A DNA stretch of 64,000 bases from Sphingomonas profundi (GCF_009739515.1 NZ_CP046535.1:3348001-3412000); one strand, 5' to 3'; shown: positions 18,100 to 27,057, counted from the first letter of the stretch. Notes: generated by a model not told the origin, from the sequence alone. Numbers and translations are program-made.

Positions 18100-20433
18100 C
18101 TATGCGTCCAGCAGGAGTTCGGCGGCGGCCTCGACGATCGCGTCTGGATCGAGCCGGTAGGTGCGATAGAGATCGGGCAGGTCGCCAGTCTGGCCGAAAC
18201 GATCGATGCCGAGCGGGCTTACCCGCTGGCCCAGCACCCCGCCGATCCACGAGAGGGCGGAGGGCGATCCGTCTATGATCGTGACCAGCCCGGCGCCGGG
18301 CGCAAGATCGCGCAGCAGCCGCTCGATATGGCTCGGCGTGGCCTCGCGGCTGCCCCAGCGCGCCGAACGCCGGGCGGACCAGCCGCGATGCAGCAGATCG
18401 GGCGACGTCACGTTGAGCAGCCCCAACCCCGGCAGATCCTCGGACATGCTTTCCCAAGCCGCGATCGCCTCGGGAGCGATCGCGCCGGTGAACAGGATGG
18501 CGACCTGAGCGTCCGCTTGTGGCCGTCGCAGCCAATAAGCGCCCTTCACCGCATCCACTTGCCAGTCGTCATCCGTCCTTTCGATCTGCGTGAGCGCGCG
18601 CGTACTGAGCCGAAGATATACGGAGCCGCCCTCCGGCGCCGGTGCCTGCAGATGATGAAAGGCATGCTCCATCATCAACGCCAGTTCGTCGACGTAAGCC
18701 GGTTCAAAATAGGTCAGGCCCGGCTGCCCCATGCCGATCAGCGGCGAGTTGATCGATTGGTGCGCTCCGCCCTCGGGGCCGAGCGTCAGGCCCGACGGTG
18801 TTGCGACGAGCAGAAAGCGCGCATCCTGGTAGCACCCGTAGTTTAGCGCATCGAGGCCGCGCGCGATGAACGGGTCATAGACCGTCCCGACCGGGATAAG
18901 GCGCGTGCCGAACAGCGGCTCAGCCAGCCCCAATGCCGCCAGCATCAGGAACAGATTGTTCTCGGCGATACCCAACTCGATATGCTGGCCGGCGCCGTGA
19001 CCGACCCATTTCTGCGGCGAGGGGATCTTGGCGGCGTGAAAGACGTCGGCCAGTTCCTGTCGGCGGAACAGCCCGCGCTGGTTCACGAACGCGCCGAGGT
19101 TGGTCGAGACCGTCACGTCGGGCGAGGTCGTGACGATCCGGTCGGCGATCGGGTGCCCCGCCTTGGCGAGTTCGAGCAGGATGCGGCCGAAGGCGGCCTG
19201 CGTCGATTGTTCGGCGCCCTGCGGTGCGGCGATCGCCGGCACCGCCACTGCGTCCGCCTGCACCGACGGGAGCGCGGCGAGCGGCGCCGTCGCGACGAAC
19301 GCTTCCAGCGCCTTCGCGGCATTGTGGCCAAGCCCGCCGTAGGGAGACCATTCGTCGCCCTCCGCAATGCCGAGCGAGGTGCGCAGATCGCCGATCTGGG
19401 TGGGGTTCATCAGCCCGGCGTGATTATCCTTGTGGCCCGCGAAAGGCAGGCCGTAGCCCTTGATGGTATAAGCGATGAACATCGTCGGCCGGTCGTCGGC
19501 GGCGTCGGCGAACGCCTCCATCAGCGTCTCGACGCAGTGGCCGCCAAGATTGGTCATCAACGTCGAAAGTGCGGGATCGTCGTAGCTGTCGAGCAGGGCG
19601 GCGATATCGGGCATCGCCCCGATATCGGCGAGGATGCGCTTCCGCCAGGCCGCCCCCCCCTGATAGGTCAGCGCTGCGTAATCGGCATTCGGGCATGCAT
19701 CGATCCACTGCTCCAGCGCCTTGCCACCGGGCCGCGCGAAGGCGGCAAGCTGCATCTTTCCATGTTTCAGGGTGATGACCCGCCAGCCGCAGGTACGAAA
19801 GATGTCGTCGAAGCGGTTGAACATCCGGTCGGCCGTCGTGTGGTCCAGCGACTGGCGGTTATAGTCGACGATCCACCAACAGTTGCGGATGTCGTGCTTG
19901 TAGGCCTCGATCAGGCATTCGTAGATATTGCCCTCGTCGAGTTCGGCATCTCCCATCAGCGCCACCATGCGGCCGGTCTGGTCGGCGCCAAGGCGGCCAT
20001 GGGCGATGAGATAATCCTGCACAAGGCTGGCGAACGCCGTGATCGCCACGCCGAGGCCGACCGATCCGGTCGAGAAATCGACCGGGATGCGGTCCTTCGT
20101 GCGGGAGGGATAGCTCTGCGCCCCGCCCATACCCCGGAACCGCTCCAGCTGGTCGCGCTCTTGCCGGCCGTAGAGATACTGGATCGCATGCAGCACCGGC
20201 CCGGCGTGAGGCTTTACGGCCACCTTGTCCTGCGGGCGCAGAGCATGGAAGTACAGCACCGCCATGATCGTCGAGATCGACGCGCACGATGCTTGATGGC
20301 CACCGACCTTAAGGCCGTCACGGCTCGGCCGCAGATGGTTGGCATTGTGTATGGTCCAAGCGGAGAGCCAGCGCAGACGGGCATCCAGCGTGACCAGCGA
20401 TTCTATCGCGCCCGAATCCGGTCCACCCGACAT
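18100..20433 (-). CDS. AceE-like homodimeric 2-oxo acid dehydrogenase E1
   Basis: A 777-aa single-chain, thiamine-diphosphate-dependent E1 of the AceE/MdeB type that decarboxylates a 2-oxo acid and hands the acyl group to E2 lipoate. The ThDP motif is GDAELDEGNIYE near residue 161 followed by an Asn-containing end (VDYNRQ near residue 190); canonical AceE has GDGE. The ATG at 20433 (MSGGPDSG) follows GGGAGGGCAGG; longer readings lack this. It is about 100 residues shorter than E. coli AceE. Because it sits in a catabolic cluster and resembles the not-PDH branch (MdeB-like, 2-oxobutyrate), a substrate other than pyruvate is plausible but unproven. Confidence 0.87.
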   Translation of the reverse strand: MSGGPDSGAIESLVTLDARLRWLSAWTIHNANHLRPSRDGLKVGGHQASCASISTIMAVLYFHALRPQDKVAVKPHAGPVLHAIQYLYGRQERDQLERFRGMGGAQSYPSRTKDRIPVDFSTGSVGLGVAITAFASLVQDYLIAHGRLGADQTGRMVALMGDAELDEGNIYECLIEAYKHDIRNCWWIVDYNRQSLDHTTADRMFNRFDDIFRTCGWRVITLKHGKMQLAAFARPGGKALEQWIDACPNADYAALTYQGGAAWRKRILADIGAMPDIAALLDSYDDPALSTLMTNLGGHCVETLMEAFADAADDRPTMFIAYTIKGYGLPFAGHKDNHAGLMNPTQIGDLRTSLGIAEGDEWSPYGGLGHNAAKALEAFVATAPLAALPSVQADAVAVPAIAAPQGAEQSTQAAFGRILLELAKAGHPIADRIVTTSPDVTVSTNLGAFVNQRGLFRRQELADVFHAAKIPSPQKWVGHGAGQHIELGIAENNLFLMLAALGLAEPLFGTRLIPVGTVYDPFIARGLDALNYGCYQDARFLLVATPSGLTLGPEGGAHQSINSPLIGMGQPGLTYFEPAYVDELALMMEHAFHHLQAPAPEGGSVYLRLSTRALTQIERTDDDWQVDAVKGAYWLRRPQADAQVAILFTGAIAPEAIAAWESMSEDLPGLGLLNVTSPDLLHRGWSARRSARWGSREATPSHIERLLRDLAPGAGLVTIIDGSPSALSWIGGVLGQRVSPLGIDRFGQTGDLPDLYRTYRLDPDAIVEAAAELLLDA

Positions 20434-20455
20434 TCCTGCCCTCCCACTGTCATTT

Positions 20456-20469
20456 TGACCGTTTGTACA
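20456..20469 (-). promoter_or_regulatory. Degenerate TGACC-N4-GGTCA operator upstream of the E1 gene
   Basis: TGACCGTTTGTACA, with one perfect and one degenerate half-site (TGTAC-AAAC-GGTCA when read leftward). It lies 23 bp upstream of the E1 start, between the divergent E1 and ferredoxin genes. Confidence 0.45.
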
Positions 20470-20561
20470 GGTTGAACGTTGGTGATGTCCAGCCGAAATT
20501 GCCGTGGACGCTCGATCACGCGCCGAGATCCACGCGATAACCATGCCTGCCGAATTCTGAG

Positions 20562-20591
20562 TTGACAAATTGGTCAGTCTCTCGGCATAGT
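20562..20591 (+). promoter_or_regulatory. Promoter of the ferredoxin-P450 operon with an operator on the -35
   Basis: A -35 TTGACA (20562-20567) and a -10-like CATAGT (20586-20591) are separated by 18 bp. The palindrome TGACAAATTGGTCA (20563-20576) covers the -35 box and the following spacer. A repressor bound here would block RNA polymerase. The same motif is found at the cluster's other promoters. Confidence 0.6.
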
Positions 20592-20647
20592 CGTGGAAAG
20601 CGCGACACGGACCGCGCAGCGCGCAGATAGCCCGCGAGGGGAGGCGA

Positions 20648-20974
20648 ATGGCGAAGATCATCTTCAAGCAGCCCGATGGCGAGTCGGTCGACATCGATGC
20701 ACGCAACGGTTTCACCCTGATGGAGGTCGCCGTCAACAACGGCGTGGTCGGGATAGACGGCGAGTGTGGCGGCGGCTGTTCCTGCGCCACCTGCCATGTC
20801 TATATCGATGCCAACTTCATCGATGCGATCGATCCGCCGACCGAATATGAAACCGATCTGCTCGAATGCATCGTGGGATATACTGAACGCTCCCGCCTGT
20901 CCTGTCAGGTCAAGGTCAGTGATGCCTTGGACGGCATCCTTCTCACCATCCCGTCGGATCAGGGGCTCGCCTGA
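20648..20974 (+). CDS. Putidaredoxin-type [2Fe-2S] ferredoxin
   Basis: A 108-aa vertebrate-type ferredoxin. Cluster ligands Cys40, Cys46, Cys49 and Cys86 follow the C-x5-C-x2-C...C spacing of putidaredoxin (GECGGGCSCATCHVY, later RLSCQV). It transfers electrons one at a time from the reductase to the P450 heme. It is the first gene of a rightward operon and is followed after about 30 bp by a CYP101-like P450. An extra Cys44 lies inside the cluster loop. Its reductase partner is probably the protein at 11202-12461. Confidence 0.92.
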   Translation: MAKIIFKQPDGESVDIDARNGFTLMEVAVNNGVVGIDGECGGGCSCATCHVYIDANFIDAIDPPTEYETDLLECIVGYTERSRLSCQVKVSDALDGILLTIPSDQGLA

Positions 20975-21004
20975 AGCGAACCGGACGGCAGCCAAGGAGT
21001 GGTT

Positions 21005-22258
21005 ATGGAAGCGATCATGGAAGCGCCCCCCCTCAGCCCGGCCGTAGCGCGGCCGGCGCATGTGCCGGAGGACCGCGTCGTCGACTTCGACATCTACGCG
21101 CCGCCGAACGGGCGCGAGAACTTCCATCTGGCCTGGAAGGCGCTGAAGGATAGCGGCGTGCCCGAACTCGTCTGGACCCCGCGCAACGGCGGCCACTGGA
21201 TGGCGACCACCGGGCGGTTGATCAGCCACATCTTCGCCGACTACAAGCGCTTCTCCAGCCGCGTGCTGTTCGTGCCGAAGGAAAATGGCGAGCACCACCA
21301 GCTGCCCCCATCGACGATCGATCCTCCGACGCACCGGCCCTACCGCGCGCTCATCACCAACGGTCTCTCGCCGCGCGGTGTCGCAGCGATCGAGGATCGG
21401 ATCCGCACGATGGCAGCCAGCCTGATCGAAGACCTGCGGCCGAACGGGCGCTGCAACTTCACGACCGACTACGCCGAGCAATTGCCGGTCCGCATCTTCA
21501 TGAACATGGTCGATCTTCCGATGGAGGACGCCCCGAAGATCAAGTATTGGGTCGATCAGACCACCCGCCCCGATGGTACGATGAACTATGCGGACGCGAT
21601 CGCCGCACTCGTCAGCTATATGGCGCCGTGGACGGAGGCTCGTCGCGGAGGCCTCGGCACCGATCTTATCACCGGGATCGTCAACGGTAAGGTCGGTGAC
21701 CGTGCCCTCACCCCCAAGGAAGCCGCCGAACTCTGCGCGCAGGTGCTGGTGGGGGGCGTCGATACCGTCGTCAACATGCTCAGCTTCATCATGCTGCATT
21801 TCGCCACGCATCCGGAAAGCGCCCGCGAACTGGTGGAGACACCCGAGTTGATCGGCATCGCGGTCGAGGAACTGCTTCGTCGCTTCCCGATCATTTCGGA
21901 CGGGCGCGAGATCGCCGGCGACATGGAATTCGAGGGCGTCGCCATGAAGGCGGGTGAGATGATCGTGCTGCCCACGGTCCTGCACGGCCTGGACGAGAAT
22001 GAAAATCCCGATCCGCTCACCGTCAGTTTCCACCGCTCGACGGCCAACCACTCCACCTTCGGCAACGGCGCGCATAAATGCCCCGGCGCACATCTGGCGC
22101 GTGTCGAGATCCGCATCACGTTGGAGGAATGGTTCAAGCGCATTCCCGTTTTCAGTGTCGATCCGGCAGCGCAGATCACCTTCAGCTGCGGTGTAGTCGG
22201 CTGCGTCGATCGCCTGCCGCTGATATGGGATCCGGCAACCACATCGGATGCGGCCTGA
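21005..22258 (+). CDS. Cytochrome P450, CYP101 (P450cam)-like, copy 1
   Basis: A 417-aa soluble P450. The I-helix acid-alcohol pair is VGGVDT (Asp253-Thr254), the E-x-x-R motif lies in EELLRR (288-293), and the heme loop is FGNGAHKCPG with Cys359 as the thiolate ligand. The overall pattern (VDFDIYAPP near the start, LVWTPRNGGHWMAT, NFTTDYAEQLPVRIFM, and LPLIWDPATT at the end) follows P450cam closely, and the length is the same. AAGGAG lies five bases before the ATG at 21005. It probably hydroxylates or epoxidises an alicyclic substrate using the ferredoxin encoded just upstream. Confidence 0.93.
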   Translation: MEAIMEAPPLSPAVARPAHVPEDRVVDFDIYAPPNGRENFHLAWKALKDSGVPELVWTPRNGGHWMATTGRLISHIFADYKRFSSRVLFVPKENGEHHQLPPSTIDPPTHRPYRALITNGLSPRGVAAIEDRIRTMAASLIEDLRPNGRCNFTTDYAEQLPVRIFMNMVDLPMEDAPKIKYWVDQTTRPDGTMNYADAIAALVSYMAPWTEARRGGLGTDLITGIVNGKVGDRALTPKEAAELCAQVLVGGVDTVVNMLSFIMLHFATHPESARELVETPELIGIAVEELLRRFPIISDGREIAGDMEFEGVAMKAGEMIVLPTVLHGLDENENPDPLTVSFHRSTANHSTFGNGAHKCPGAHLARVEIRITLEEWFKRIPVFSVDPAAQITFSCGVVGCVDRLPLIWDPATTSDAA

Positions 22259-22286
22259 TATCACAGGCTCACAGCGAGGAGGGATG

Positions 22287-22640
22287 ATGACCGAGACAAC
22301 CGAAAGACTGCTCCCGCAGGGCTTTGAGGATCTGGAGCCGCTGGTCGAATATTGGGCGGGCGAGGATGGCCAGATCCGCTGGGATCGCCGCGCGCAGGCC
22401 GAAATGGCGAGCATCACCGCCTTCTACAATCAGATGGTCAGCCGCGCCGATGCCGCTCTTGCCTATCTCATGCCGTTTGATCTGAACGCCTTTCCCGGGC
22501 CCGAGGCGCGGCTTTATCGTCTCGTGCTCTCGCTTGCCCACGCCGCCATGGCGGTGGAGCTCCATGGGCAGCCTCGCGCGCCGCACTCGCCTTATCCCCA
22601 CGGCATCAGGCTGGTGCAGGGGCCGCAGCCCTTCGCCTGA
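22287..22640 (+). CDS. Hypothetical protein in the P450 operon
   Basis: A 117-aa protein I do not recognise. It has no signal peptide and no membrane segment. An aromatic-rich N-terminal half (LEPLVEYWAGEDGQIRWDRR) is followed by a helical middle (AEMASITAFYNQMVSRADAA) and ends in a short His/Pro-rich tail. AGGAGG lies four bases before the ATG at 22287; an ATG one codon earlier is possible. It lies 28 bp after the P450 and 25 bp before an NTF2-like gene, so it is an internal operon member. An accessory role to the P450 step is only a guess. Confidence 0.6.
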   Translation: MTETTERLLPQGFEDLEPLVEYWAGEDGQIRWDRRAQAEMASITAFYNQMVSRADAALAYLMPFDLNAFPGPEARLYRLVLSLAHAAMAVELHGQPRAPHSPYPHGIRLVQGPQPFA

Positions 22641-22665
22641 CGAAAAACATAGACAGGAGAGATTA

Positions 22666-23073
22666 ATGGCGACCACCAAGGAAACGGTCTCGGCCTTTTT
22701 CAGCAAGCTGTGTTCGGGCGATTTCGCCGGCGGATTCGATACGCTGAGCGAGGATTCCACTTGGACGATCATCGGTGACACGCCGCTATCCAGGCGCTTC
22801 ACCAAGCAGACGCTGCTCAGCGACATGATCCCGATGCTCTCCACCTTCAAGGAACCAGCCAAGATGGCGGTCGACGACATCATCGCCGAAGGCGACCGTG
22901 CCGCCGTGATCGCTAACGTCCACGGCGTCGGCCCCCACGGCCCTTACGATCAGCACACCTATTGTTTCATCTGCCGCGTGAAGGACGACAGGATCGTCAC
23001 GATCGTCGAGTATCTCGACACCGTCGCAGTTGAGACCGCGCTCGTAGGCAGCAAAATCGTTCGGCCCAGCTGA
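22666..23073 (+). CDS. NTF2/SnoaL-like protein, paralogue of the 15004 gene
   Basis: A 135-aa cone-fold protein. Blocks GGFDTLSEDSTWTIIGDTPL, SDMIPMLSTF, GVGPHGPYDQHTYCF and VEYLDTVAVETALVGSK align one-for-one with the gene product at 15004-15408, so the two are recent or functionally parallel paralogues. AGGAGAG lies just upstream of the ATG at 22666. As part of the P450 operon it may act on the hydroxylated product (isomerase or hydratase), but the fold alone does not define the reaction. Confidence 0.75.
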   Translation: MATTKETVSAFFSKLCSGDFAGGFDTLSEDSTWTIIGDTPLSRRFTKQTLLSDMIPMLSTFKEPAKMAVDDIIAEGDRAAVIANVHGVGPHGPYDQHTYCFICRVKDDRIVTIVEYLDTVAVETALVGSKIVRPS

Positions 23074-23092
23074 ACACAAACGGGATGATAAA

Positions 23093-24130
23093 ATGAAAGC
23101 CTATCGGATCGTCGAGTGGGGCCGCGCACCGGAGTTTGAGGAGGTGACAAAGCCTACTCCCGGTCCGGGCGAGGTCGTCCTGCGTATGAAGGGGGCAGGC
23201 CTGTGCCGCTCCGATCTCGATATGATGGCCGGCCCGCCTTATTCGGACTGGCTCAGCGCCGGCTATACGCTCGGCCATGAGAATGCCGGCATCATCGATG
23301 CCTGCGGACAAGGCGTCACCGGCGTGCGGGAAGGGGACGCCGTTGTCGTCCACCACATGCAGGTATGCGGTTACTGCGACTACTGCCTAAACGGCGTGGA
23401 ACAGAGCTGCACCACTAATTCGCGCGGTCCGCTGCCGATCACCCGCGGCTGCGGCATCGATGGCGGCCTCGCGCCCTATCTCGTGGTTCCGCGCAAGGAG
23501 GTCCTGTCCATTGGTGCACTTGATCCTGTGAAGGTCGCACCGCTGACGGACGCCGGCGTGACCGCCTACCGTGCCGTCAAGAGCGTGGAGGAACGGCTGA
23601 CGGCCGGCACCAATGCGCTTGTGATCGGCATCGGCGGCCTCGGCGCGTTCGGCGTGCAGTTCCTAAAAATCCTGTCTCAGGCGCGGATCTTTGCGGTCGA
23701 TGTTGCGCCCGCGCGCCTGCAGCACGCTCATACGCGCGGCGCCGATCACGCGATCCTCTCGGACGACCGCGCCGCCGAACAGATCATGGACCTCACCGGT
23801 GGACGCGGCTGCGAGGCGATCATCGACTTCGTCGGGTCGGACGCCACGCTCGCGCTGGCCGCGCGAGTCTCGCGGCCGCAGGGCCGGATCGTTCTCGTCG
23901 GCATGGAACTGGGCACGCTCAGCGTCGGCTGGGGTACCATGGCGACGAGCTGCGAATTCGCCATCTCGCTCGGCAGCAAGCGAGCCGATCTACGTGAAGT
24001 CTGCGATCTCGCCGCGCGCGATCTGCTGCACATCGACATCGAACGCTTCGCCTTCGACGAGGTCGAAACCGCCTACGAGCATCTGCGCACTGGCAAGCTC
24101 ACCGGACGCGCAGTCGTCACGTTCGACTAA
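23093..24130 (+). CDS. Zinc-dependent alcohol dehydrogenase (MDR family)
   Basis: A 345-aa medium-chain dehydrogenase. Catalytic zinc ligands are Cys38 (GLCRSD) and His62-Glu63 (LGHENAG). The structural zinc site has Cys92, Cys95, Cys98 and Cys106 (CGYCDYC...C). The NAD-binding motif is VIGIGGLGAFG near residue 176. It would oxidise the secondary alcohol made by the P450 to a ketone, much as camphor catabolism follows hydroxylation with an alcohol dehydrogenase. It is the last gene of the ferredoxin-P450 operon and is followed by a strong terminator at 24153-24186. Confidence 0.9.
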   Translation: MKAYRIVEWGRAPEFEEVTKPTPGPGEVVLRMKGAGLCRSDLDMMAGPPYSDWLSAGYTLGHENAGIIDACGQGVTGVREGDAVVVHHMQVCGYCDYCLNGVEQSCTTNSRGPLPITRGCGIDGGLAPYLVVPRKEVLSIGALDPVKVAPLTDAGVTAYRAVKSVEERLTAGTNALVIGIGGLGAFGVQFLKILSQARIFAVDVAPARLQHAHTRGADHAILSDDRAAEQIMDLTGGRGCEAIIDFVGSDATLALAARVSRPQGRIVLVGMELGTLSVGWGTMATSCEFAISLGSKRADLREVCDLAARDLLHIDIERFAFDEVETAYEHLRTGKLTGRAVVTFD

Positions 24131-24152
24131 CCACGCTACATCGAAGCATCGT

Positions 24153-24186
24153 GGGTCCTGCCACAACCGGCACGGCCCCCTTTTTT
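24153..24186 (+). terminator. Rho-independent terminator of the ferredoxin-P450-ADH operon
   Basis: The stem GGGTCCTGCC / GGCACGGCCC (one mismatch, one G-T pair) has loop ACAACC and is followed by CCTTTTTT. It lies 23 bp after the dehydrogenase stop. Confidence 0.75.
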
Positions 24187-24208
24187 ATGTCCACTGGCCC
24201 ATCCGCGC

Positions 24209-24243
24209 AAAAAAGAGGCCCGCCGATCCATGATCGGCAGGCC
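24209..24243 (-). terminator. Rho-independent terminator of TonB receptor 2
   Basis: Read leftward the stem GGCC-T-GCCGATC / GATCGGC-G-GGCC with loop ATG (24217-24243) is followed by a run of six T (24209-24214). It serves the leftward receptor gene ending at 24266, back-to-back with the rightward terminator. Confidence 0.78.
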
Positions 24244-24265
24244 CTGAGCAGGGAGGGATATTCGG

Positions 24266-26743
24266 TTAGTAACGCAACGATACCGAGACGCCATAGGTGC
24301 GCGGCATGCCCGCCAGACGGTAGATGGAGTCGAAGCTTTGGGTCGCGTTCGTCCAGTAATACTCGTTGAAAATGTTACGACCGAAGATCCAGGCGCGCCA
24401 TTTGCCATCGGCATCGGCCACCCCGACCTGTGCATCCACGGTCGTGAAAGCCTTCACGTCGAAGCTGTTGCCCGGCACTTTCACGCCCGGGCGATTGACC
24501 GGATCGAGCGGACTCTGCGAGATGATGGCCGGATCGGCGAATAGCCCGATCGTTTTGCTCTGGTAGAGCAGGTTCGCGCCGACAAACCCCTTCAGCCCGT
24601 TGCTGATCGGCCGCTCATAATCCGCCGATGCCGTGATATTCCACTTGGGCGTATGTGGGAAGGCAAGGCCCTTATAGTCGAACAGGTTGCCGACCGGATC
24701 ATAAGCGAAGAAGCTCTTCGTCACCTTCGTATTCACATAGGTCGCGGAGACGTTGAGGTTCAGCCCTTCGGTCGGCAGCGCCTGAACCGAGATCTCCGCG
24801 CCGTAAACGCGCGATTTCGGAATGTTGAGCAGCTTGTCCAGAACGCCGAAGAAACCGAACGGATCGAGGATGCGGCCGCGCAGCTGCTTGTCGGTATAGT
24901 CGTTGTAGAAGCCCGCGGCGTTGATCTGCAGGCGGCGGTTGAACAGGCCGGCCTTCACGCCGCCCTCATAAGCGAGCACCGATTCCTGCGTCACGCCTTC
25001 GAGCTGGCTGTTCGCCACCACGTTGACGGAGGGGAAGCTGCCCGATTTATAGCCCCTGCTCACATTGGCATAGACCAGCATGGTCGGCGTTGCCTGATAA
25101 TCCACGCCGGCGCGCCAGCTCACATTATCCTGGTTTAGCTTCTGCACGGCAAGGCCGGGGATCAGATCCTTCACGCTGCCATTCGGATTGAGCACGGGAT
25201 TATTGGAGGTGCATCCGCCGGGCTGGATGTTGAACGGATGGCCGACGATGCTGGCGTAGACGATATTGAAGATGCCGCCCTGCACGCCATCGCCATAATC
25301 GGCGGTACAGCCGGTATAGATCCGCTTGTCCTTGGTGTAGCGCGCGCCGCCATGCAGCGTCAGGCTGTCCGTTACCTTGAAATCGACATTGCCGAAAACC
25401 GCGACATCCTTGATCGGCTGGCTGAAAAAGGACGCCGCATCGGTGTTGCCCAGGAAGCCGATGTTCACGGAGGATTCCGGCAGGAAATACCCGTTATACT
25501 GGTATACCTTATCCTTGGCATAATTACCGCCGACAATGAACTTCAATCGATCGAAGTCACCCGCCAGGCGAACTTCCTGGTTGAACGAGTTGACCTTGCC
25601 CTTGTCCGTCAACGAGAAGTCGCGGATATTGGCACCGTCCAGATCGATTGCAAAATTCTGCTTGTACCGGGTGTAGGCGCTGATCGATGTCAGTACCAAT
25701 CCCTCGGCCAAAGTCAGGTCGGCCCGCAGCGAGGATTGGAACATGCTGTCGTTCCGGCGCAGCGGAAAAAGCGGATTGGCGTCCCAGTCCGCCGCACGCG
25801 CATTGTTCGGCGCATGCGGGTAATTGGCATAGGGCGCCGGGCCGCAGCAGGCGAGCAGCGGGAAGGCGTTCTGCAGTTGCGCCGCCTGCGTATCGGATTT
25901 GTCGCGCCAGCCATTCACGTTGAGCGTCAGCTGCAGCGCGTCGACCGGGTTCCACATGGCAATGATGCGGCCGGCATATTGCCGCTTGGCGCCGAGCTTG
26001 TCGTCGCGCGTGTAGCTTTTCTGCCAGCCGTCGGAACGCGTGCCCATGCCGCTGATGCGAACTTTCAAGCGATCGGACAGCGGCCCGGACACGAACACCT
26101 GCCCCATCGCCTCGTTGAAGCGCCCGTAGCTTCCGTCGAAACCCGCCTTAAACTCGTCGGTCGGCTTGGCGGCGATGAAATTGATCGCGCCGGCCGTGGA
26201 GTTTTGTCCGAACAGGATGCCCTGCGGCCCCTTCAGCACTTCCACCCGCTCCAAGTCCATCGTAGCGAAGCGCGTCTCGACCGGATAGGACAGCGGCACT
26301 TCATCGATATAGGTCGCGACAGTGGAAGCCGAGCCGAGCGTGGAGTCGTCGAAGCCGATGCCGCGAATCGCATAGACCGGCGCACCGCGCGGGGCGGGCG
26401 AGGCGACGAAGCCCGGCACCACCTTCGCGAGATCGCTTGGCGAAGTGATGCCCTTCTGCGTCAGCGCGATCGCGGGCAATGCGGTGATCGACATGCCGAT
26501 CCGGTTCGCCGTTTCCGAACGCTTTTGCGCGGTGACGACAATCTCCTGAATACCTTCATTCGTCGACACCCCGGCCGTATCTGGGGTGGGCGTCGATTGC
26601 GTAGCGGACGGCACCACATCGGACGTGACGGCCGGATCGGTACCCGTCTGGCCCGATGGCAACGCGGTCTGCGCATGGGCCGAACCGGCCATCGCAATCG
26701 CCGAGACGGACATTATAAGCGCTATTTTGCGATGGTTTGTCAT
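24266..26743 (-). CDS. TonB-dependent outer-membrane receptor (copy 2)
   Basis: An 825-aa precursor with a signal peptide (MTNHRKIALIMSVSAIAMAG, cleavage near SAHAQ) and a Thr/Pro/Ser-rich spacer. A TonB-box-like QEIVVTAQKRSET follows, then the plug motif [20 protein letters not shown] and a beta-barrel ending in SVSLRY with a terminal aromatic residue. It is a paralogue of the receptor at 12472-14868 through the whole length (shared YIDEVPLSYP-type plug and GYKAGG/GYKSGS barrel blocks). It is transcribed divergently from the Rieske oxygenase gene across a gap with three TGACC-type sites. It probably imports the same or a related substrate. Confidence 0.92.
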   Translation of the reverse strand: MTNHRKIALIMSVSAIAMAGSAHAQTALPSGQTGTDPAVTSDVVPSATQSTPTPDTAGVSTNEGIQEIVVTAQKRSETANRIGMSITALPAIALTQKGITSPSDLAKVVPGFVASPAPRGAPVYAIRGIGFDDSTLGSASTVATYIDEVPLSYPVETRFATMDLERVEVLKGPQGILFGQNSTAGAINFIAAKPTDEFKAGFDGSYGRFNEAMGQVFVSGPLSDRLKVRISGMGTRSDGWQKSYTRDDKLGAKRQYAGRIIAMWNPVDALQLTLNVNGWRDKSDTQAAQLQNAFPLLACCGPAPYANYPHAPNNARAADWDANPLFPLRRNDSMFQSSLRADLTLAEGLVLTSISAYTRYKQNFAIDLDGANIRDFSLTDKGKVNSFNQEVRLAGDFDRLKFIVGGNYAKDKVYQYNGYFLPESSVNIGFLGNTDAASFFSQPIKDVAVFGNVDFKVTDSLTLHGGARYTKDKRIYTGCTADYGDGVQGGIFNIVYASIVGHPFNIQPGGCTSNNPVLNPNGSVKDLIPGLAVQKLNQDNVSWRAGVDYQATPTMLVYANVSRGYKSGSFPSVNVVANSQLEGVTQESVLAYEGGVKAGLFNRRLQINAAGFYNDYTDKQLRGRILDPFGFFGVLDKLLNIPKSRVYGAEISVQALPTEGLNLNVSATYVNTKVTKSFFAYDPVGNLFDYKGLAFPHTPKWNITASADYERPISNGLKGFVGANLLYQSKTIGLFADPAIISQSPLDPVNRPGVKVPGNSFDVKAFTTVDAQVGVADADGKWRAWIFGRNIFNEYYWTNATQSFDSIYRLAGMPRTYGVSVSLRY

Positions 26744-26808
26744 GCAGGCCTCCCCTACGCCGTCCTACCGGCTGTTATGATCGCGGCCAGTTTCCGGCCT
26801 ACTCAAAC

Positions 26809-26874
26809 TGACCGTATTTACAGTTCGTGCGGCTGTCAACGCAGTTGCTCGGCTTTTTACTGACCAAAGCTCCA
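26809..26874. promoter_or_regulatory. Two degenerate operator half-sites upstream of TonB receptor 2
   Basis: TGACCGTATTTACA (26809-26822) and TGACCAAAGCTCCA (26861-26874) each keep one perfect TGACC half and a weak second half. They lie 66-130 bp upstream of the receptor start. A third, perfect palindrome follows at 26974. Confidence 0.4.
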
Positions 26875-26972
26875 GTGAGTTATTGTGCGGTGCGGCAGCA
26901 GAAGGTCGCCTGAGCGGGATCGGACCTCGGACCACGCGAGCGATTCATGGCTCACCATCTTATATCCTCATC

Positions 26973-27001
26973 TTGACCTAGCGGTCAGGCTGATCTAGCG
27001 T
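26973..27001 (+). promoter_or_regulatory. Perfect TGACC-TAGC-GGTCA operator at the Rieske operon promoter
   Basis: The palindrome TGACCTAGCGGTCA (26974-26987) has two perfect half-sites. It begins inside a -35-like TTGACC (26973-26978); TAGCGT at 26996-27001, 17 bp on, could be the -10. It is the best single example of the cluster's motif and lies 70 bp before the Rieske oxygenase start. Confidence 0.55.
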
Positions 27002-27057
27002 CTAGTACAAACTCCGGCGAACTATCGATCGCCGCAAGGAGCAAGGACGGAGAGACG

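Noticed and set aside
18982..20475. A 497-codon rightward open frame opposite the E1 gene
   Set aside because: Antisense shadow of the AceE-like gene with low-complexity, Arg-rich product.
20516..22417. A 633-codon leftward open frame opposite the ferredoxin-P450 genes
   Set aside because: Antisense shadow; the plus strand has clear ferredoxin and P450 motifs with ribosome-binding sites.
25238..26863. A 541-codon rightward open frame opposite TonB receptor 2
   Set aside because: Antisense shadow; no start signal or recognisable protein features.
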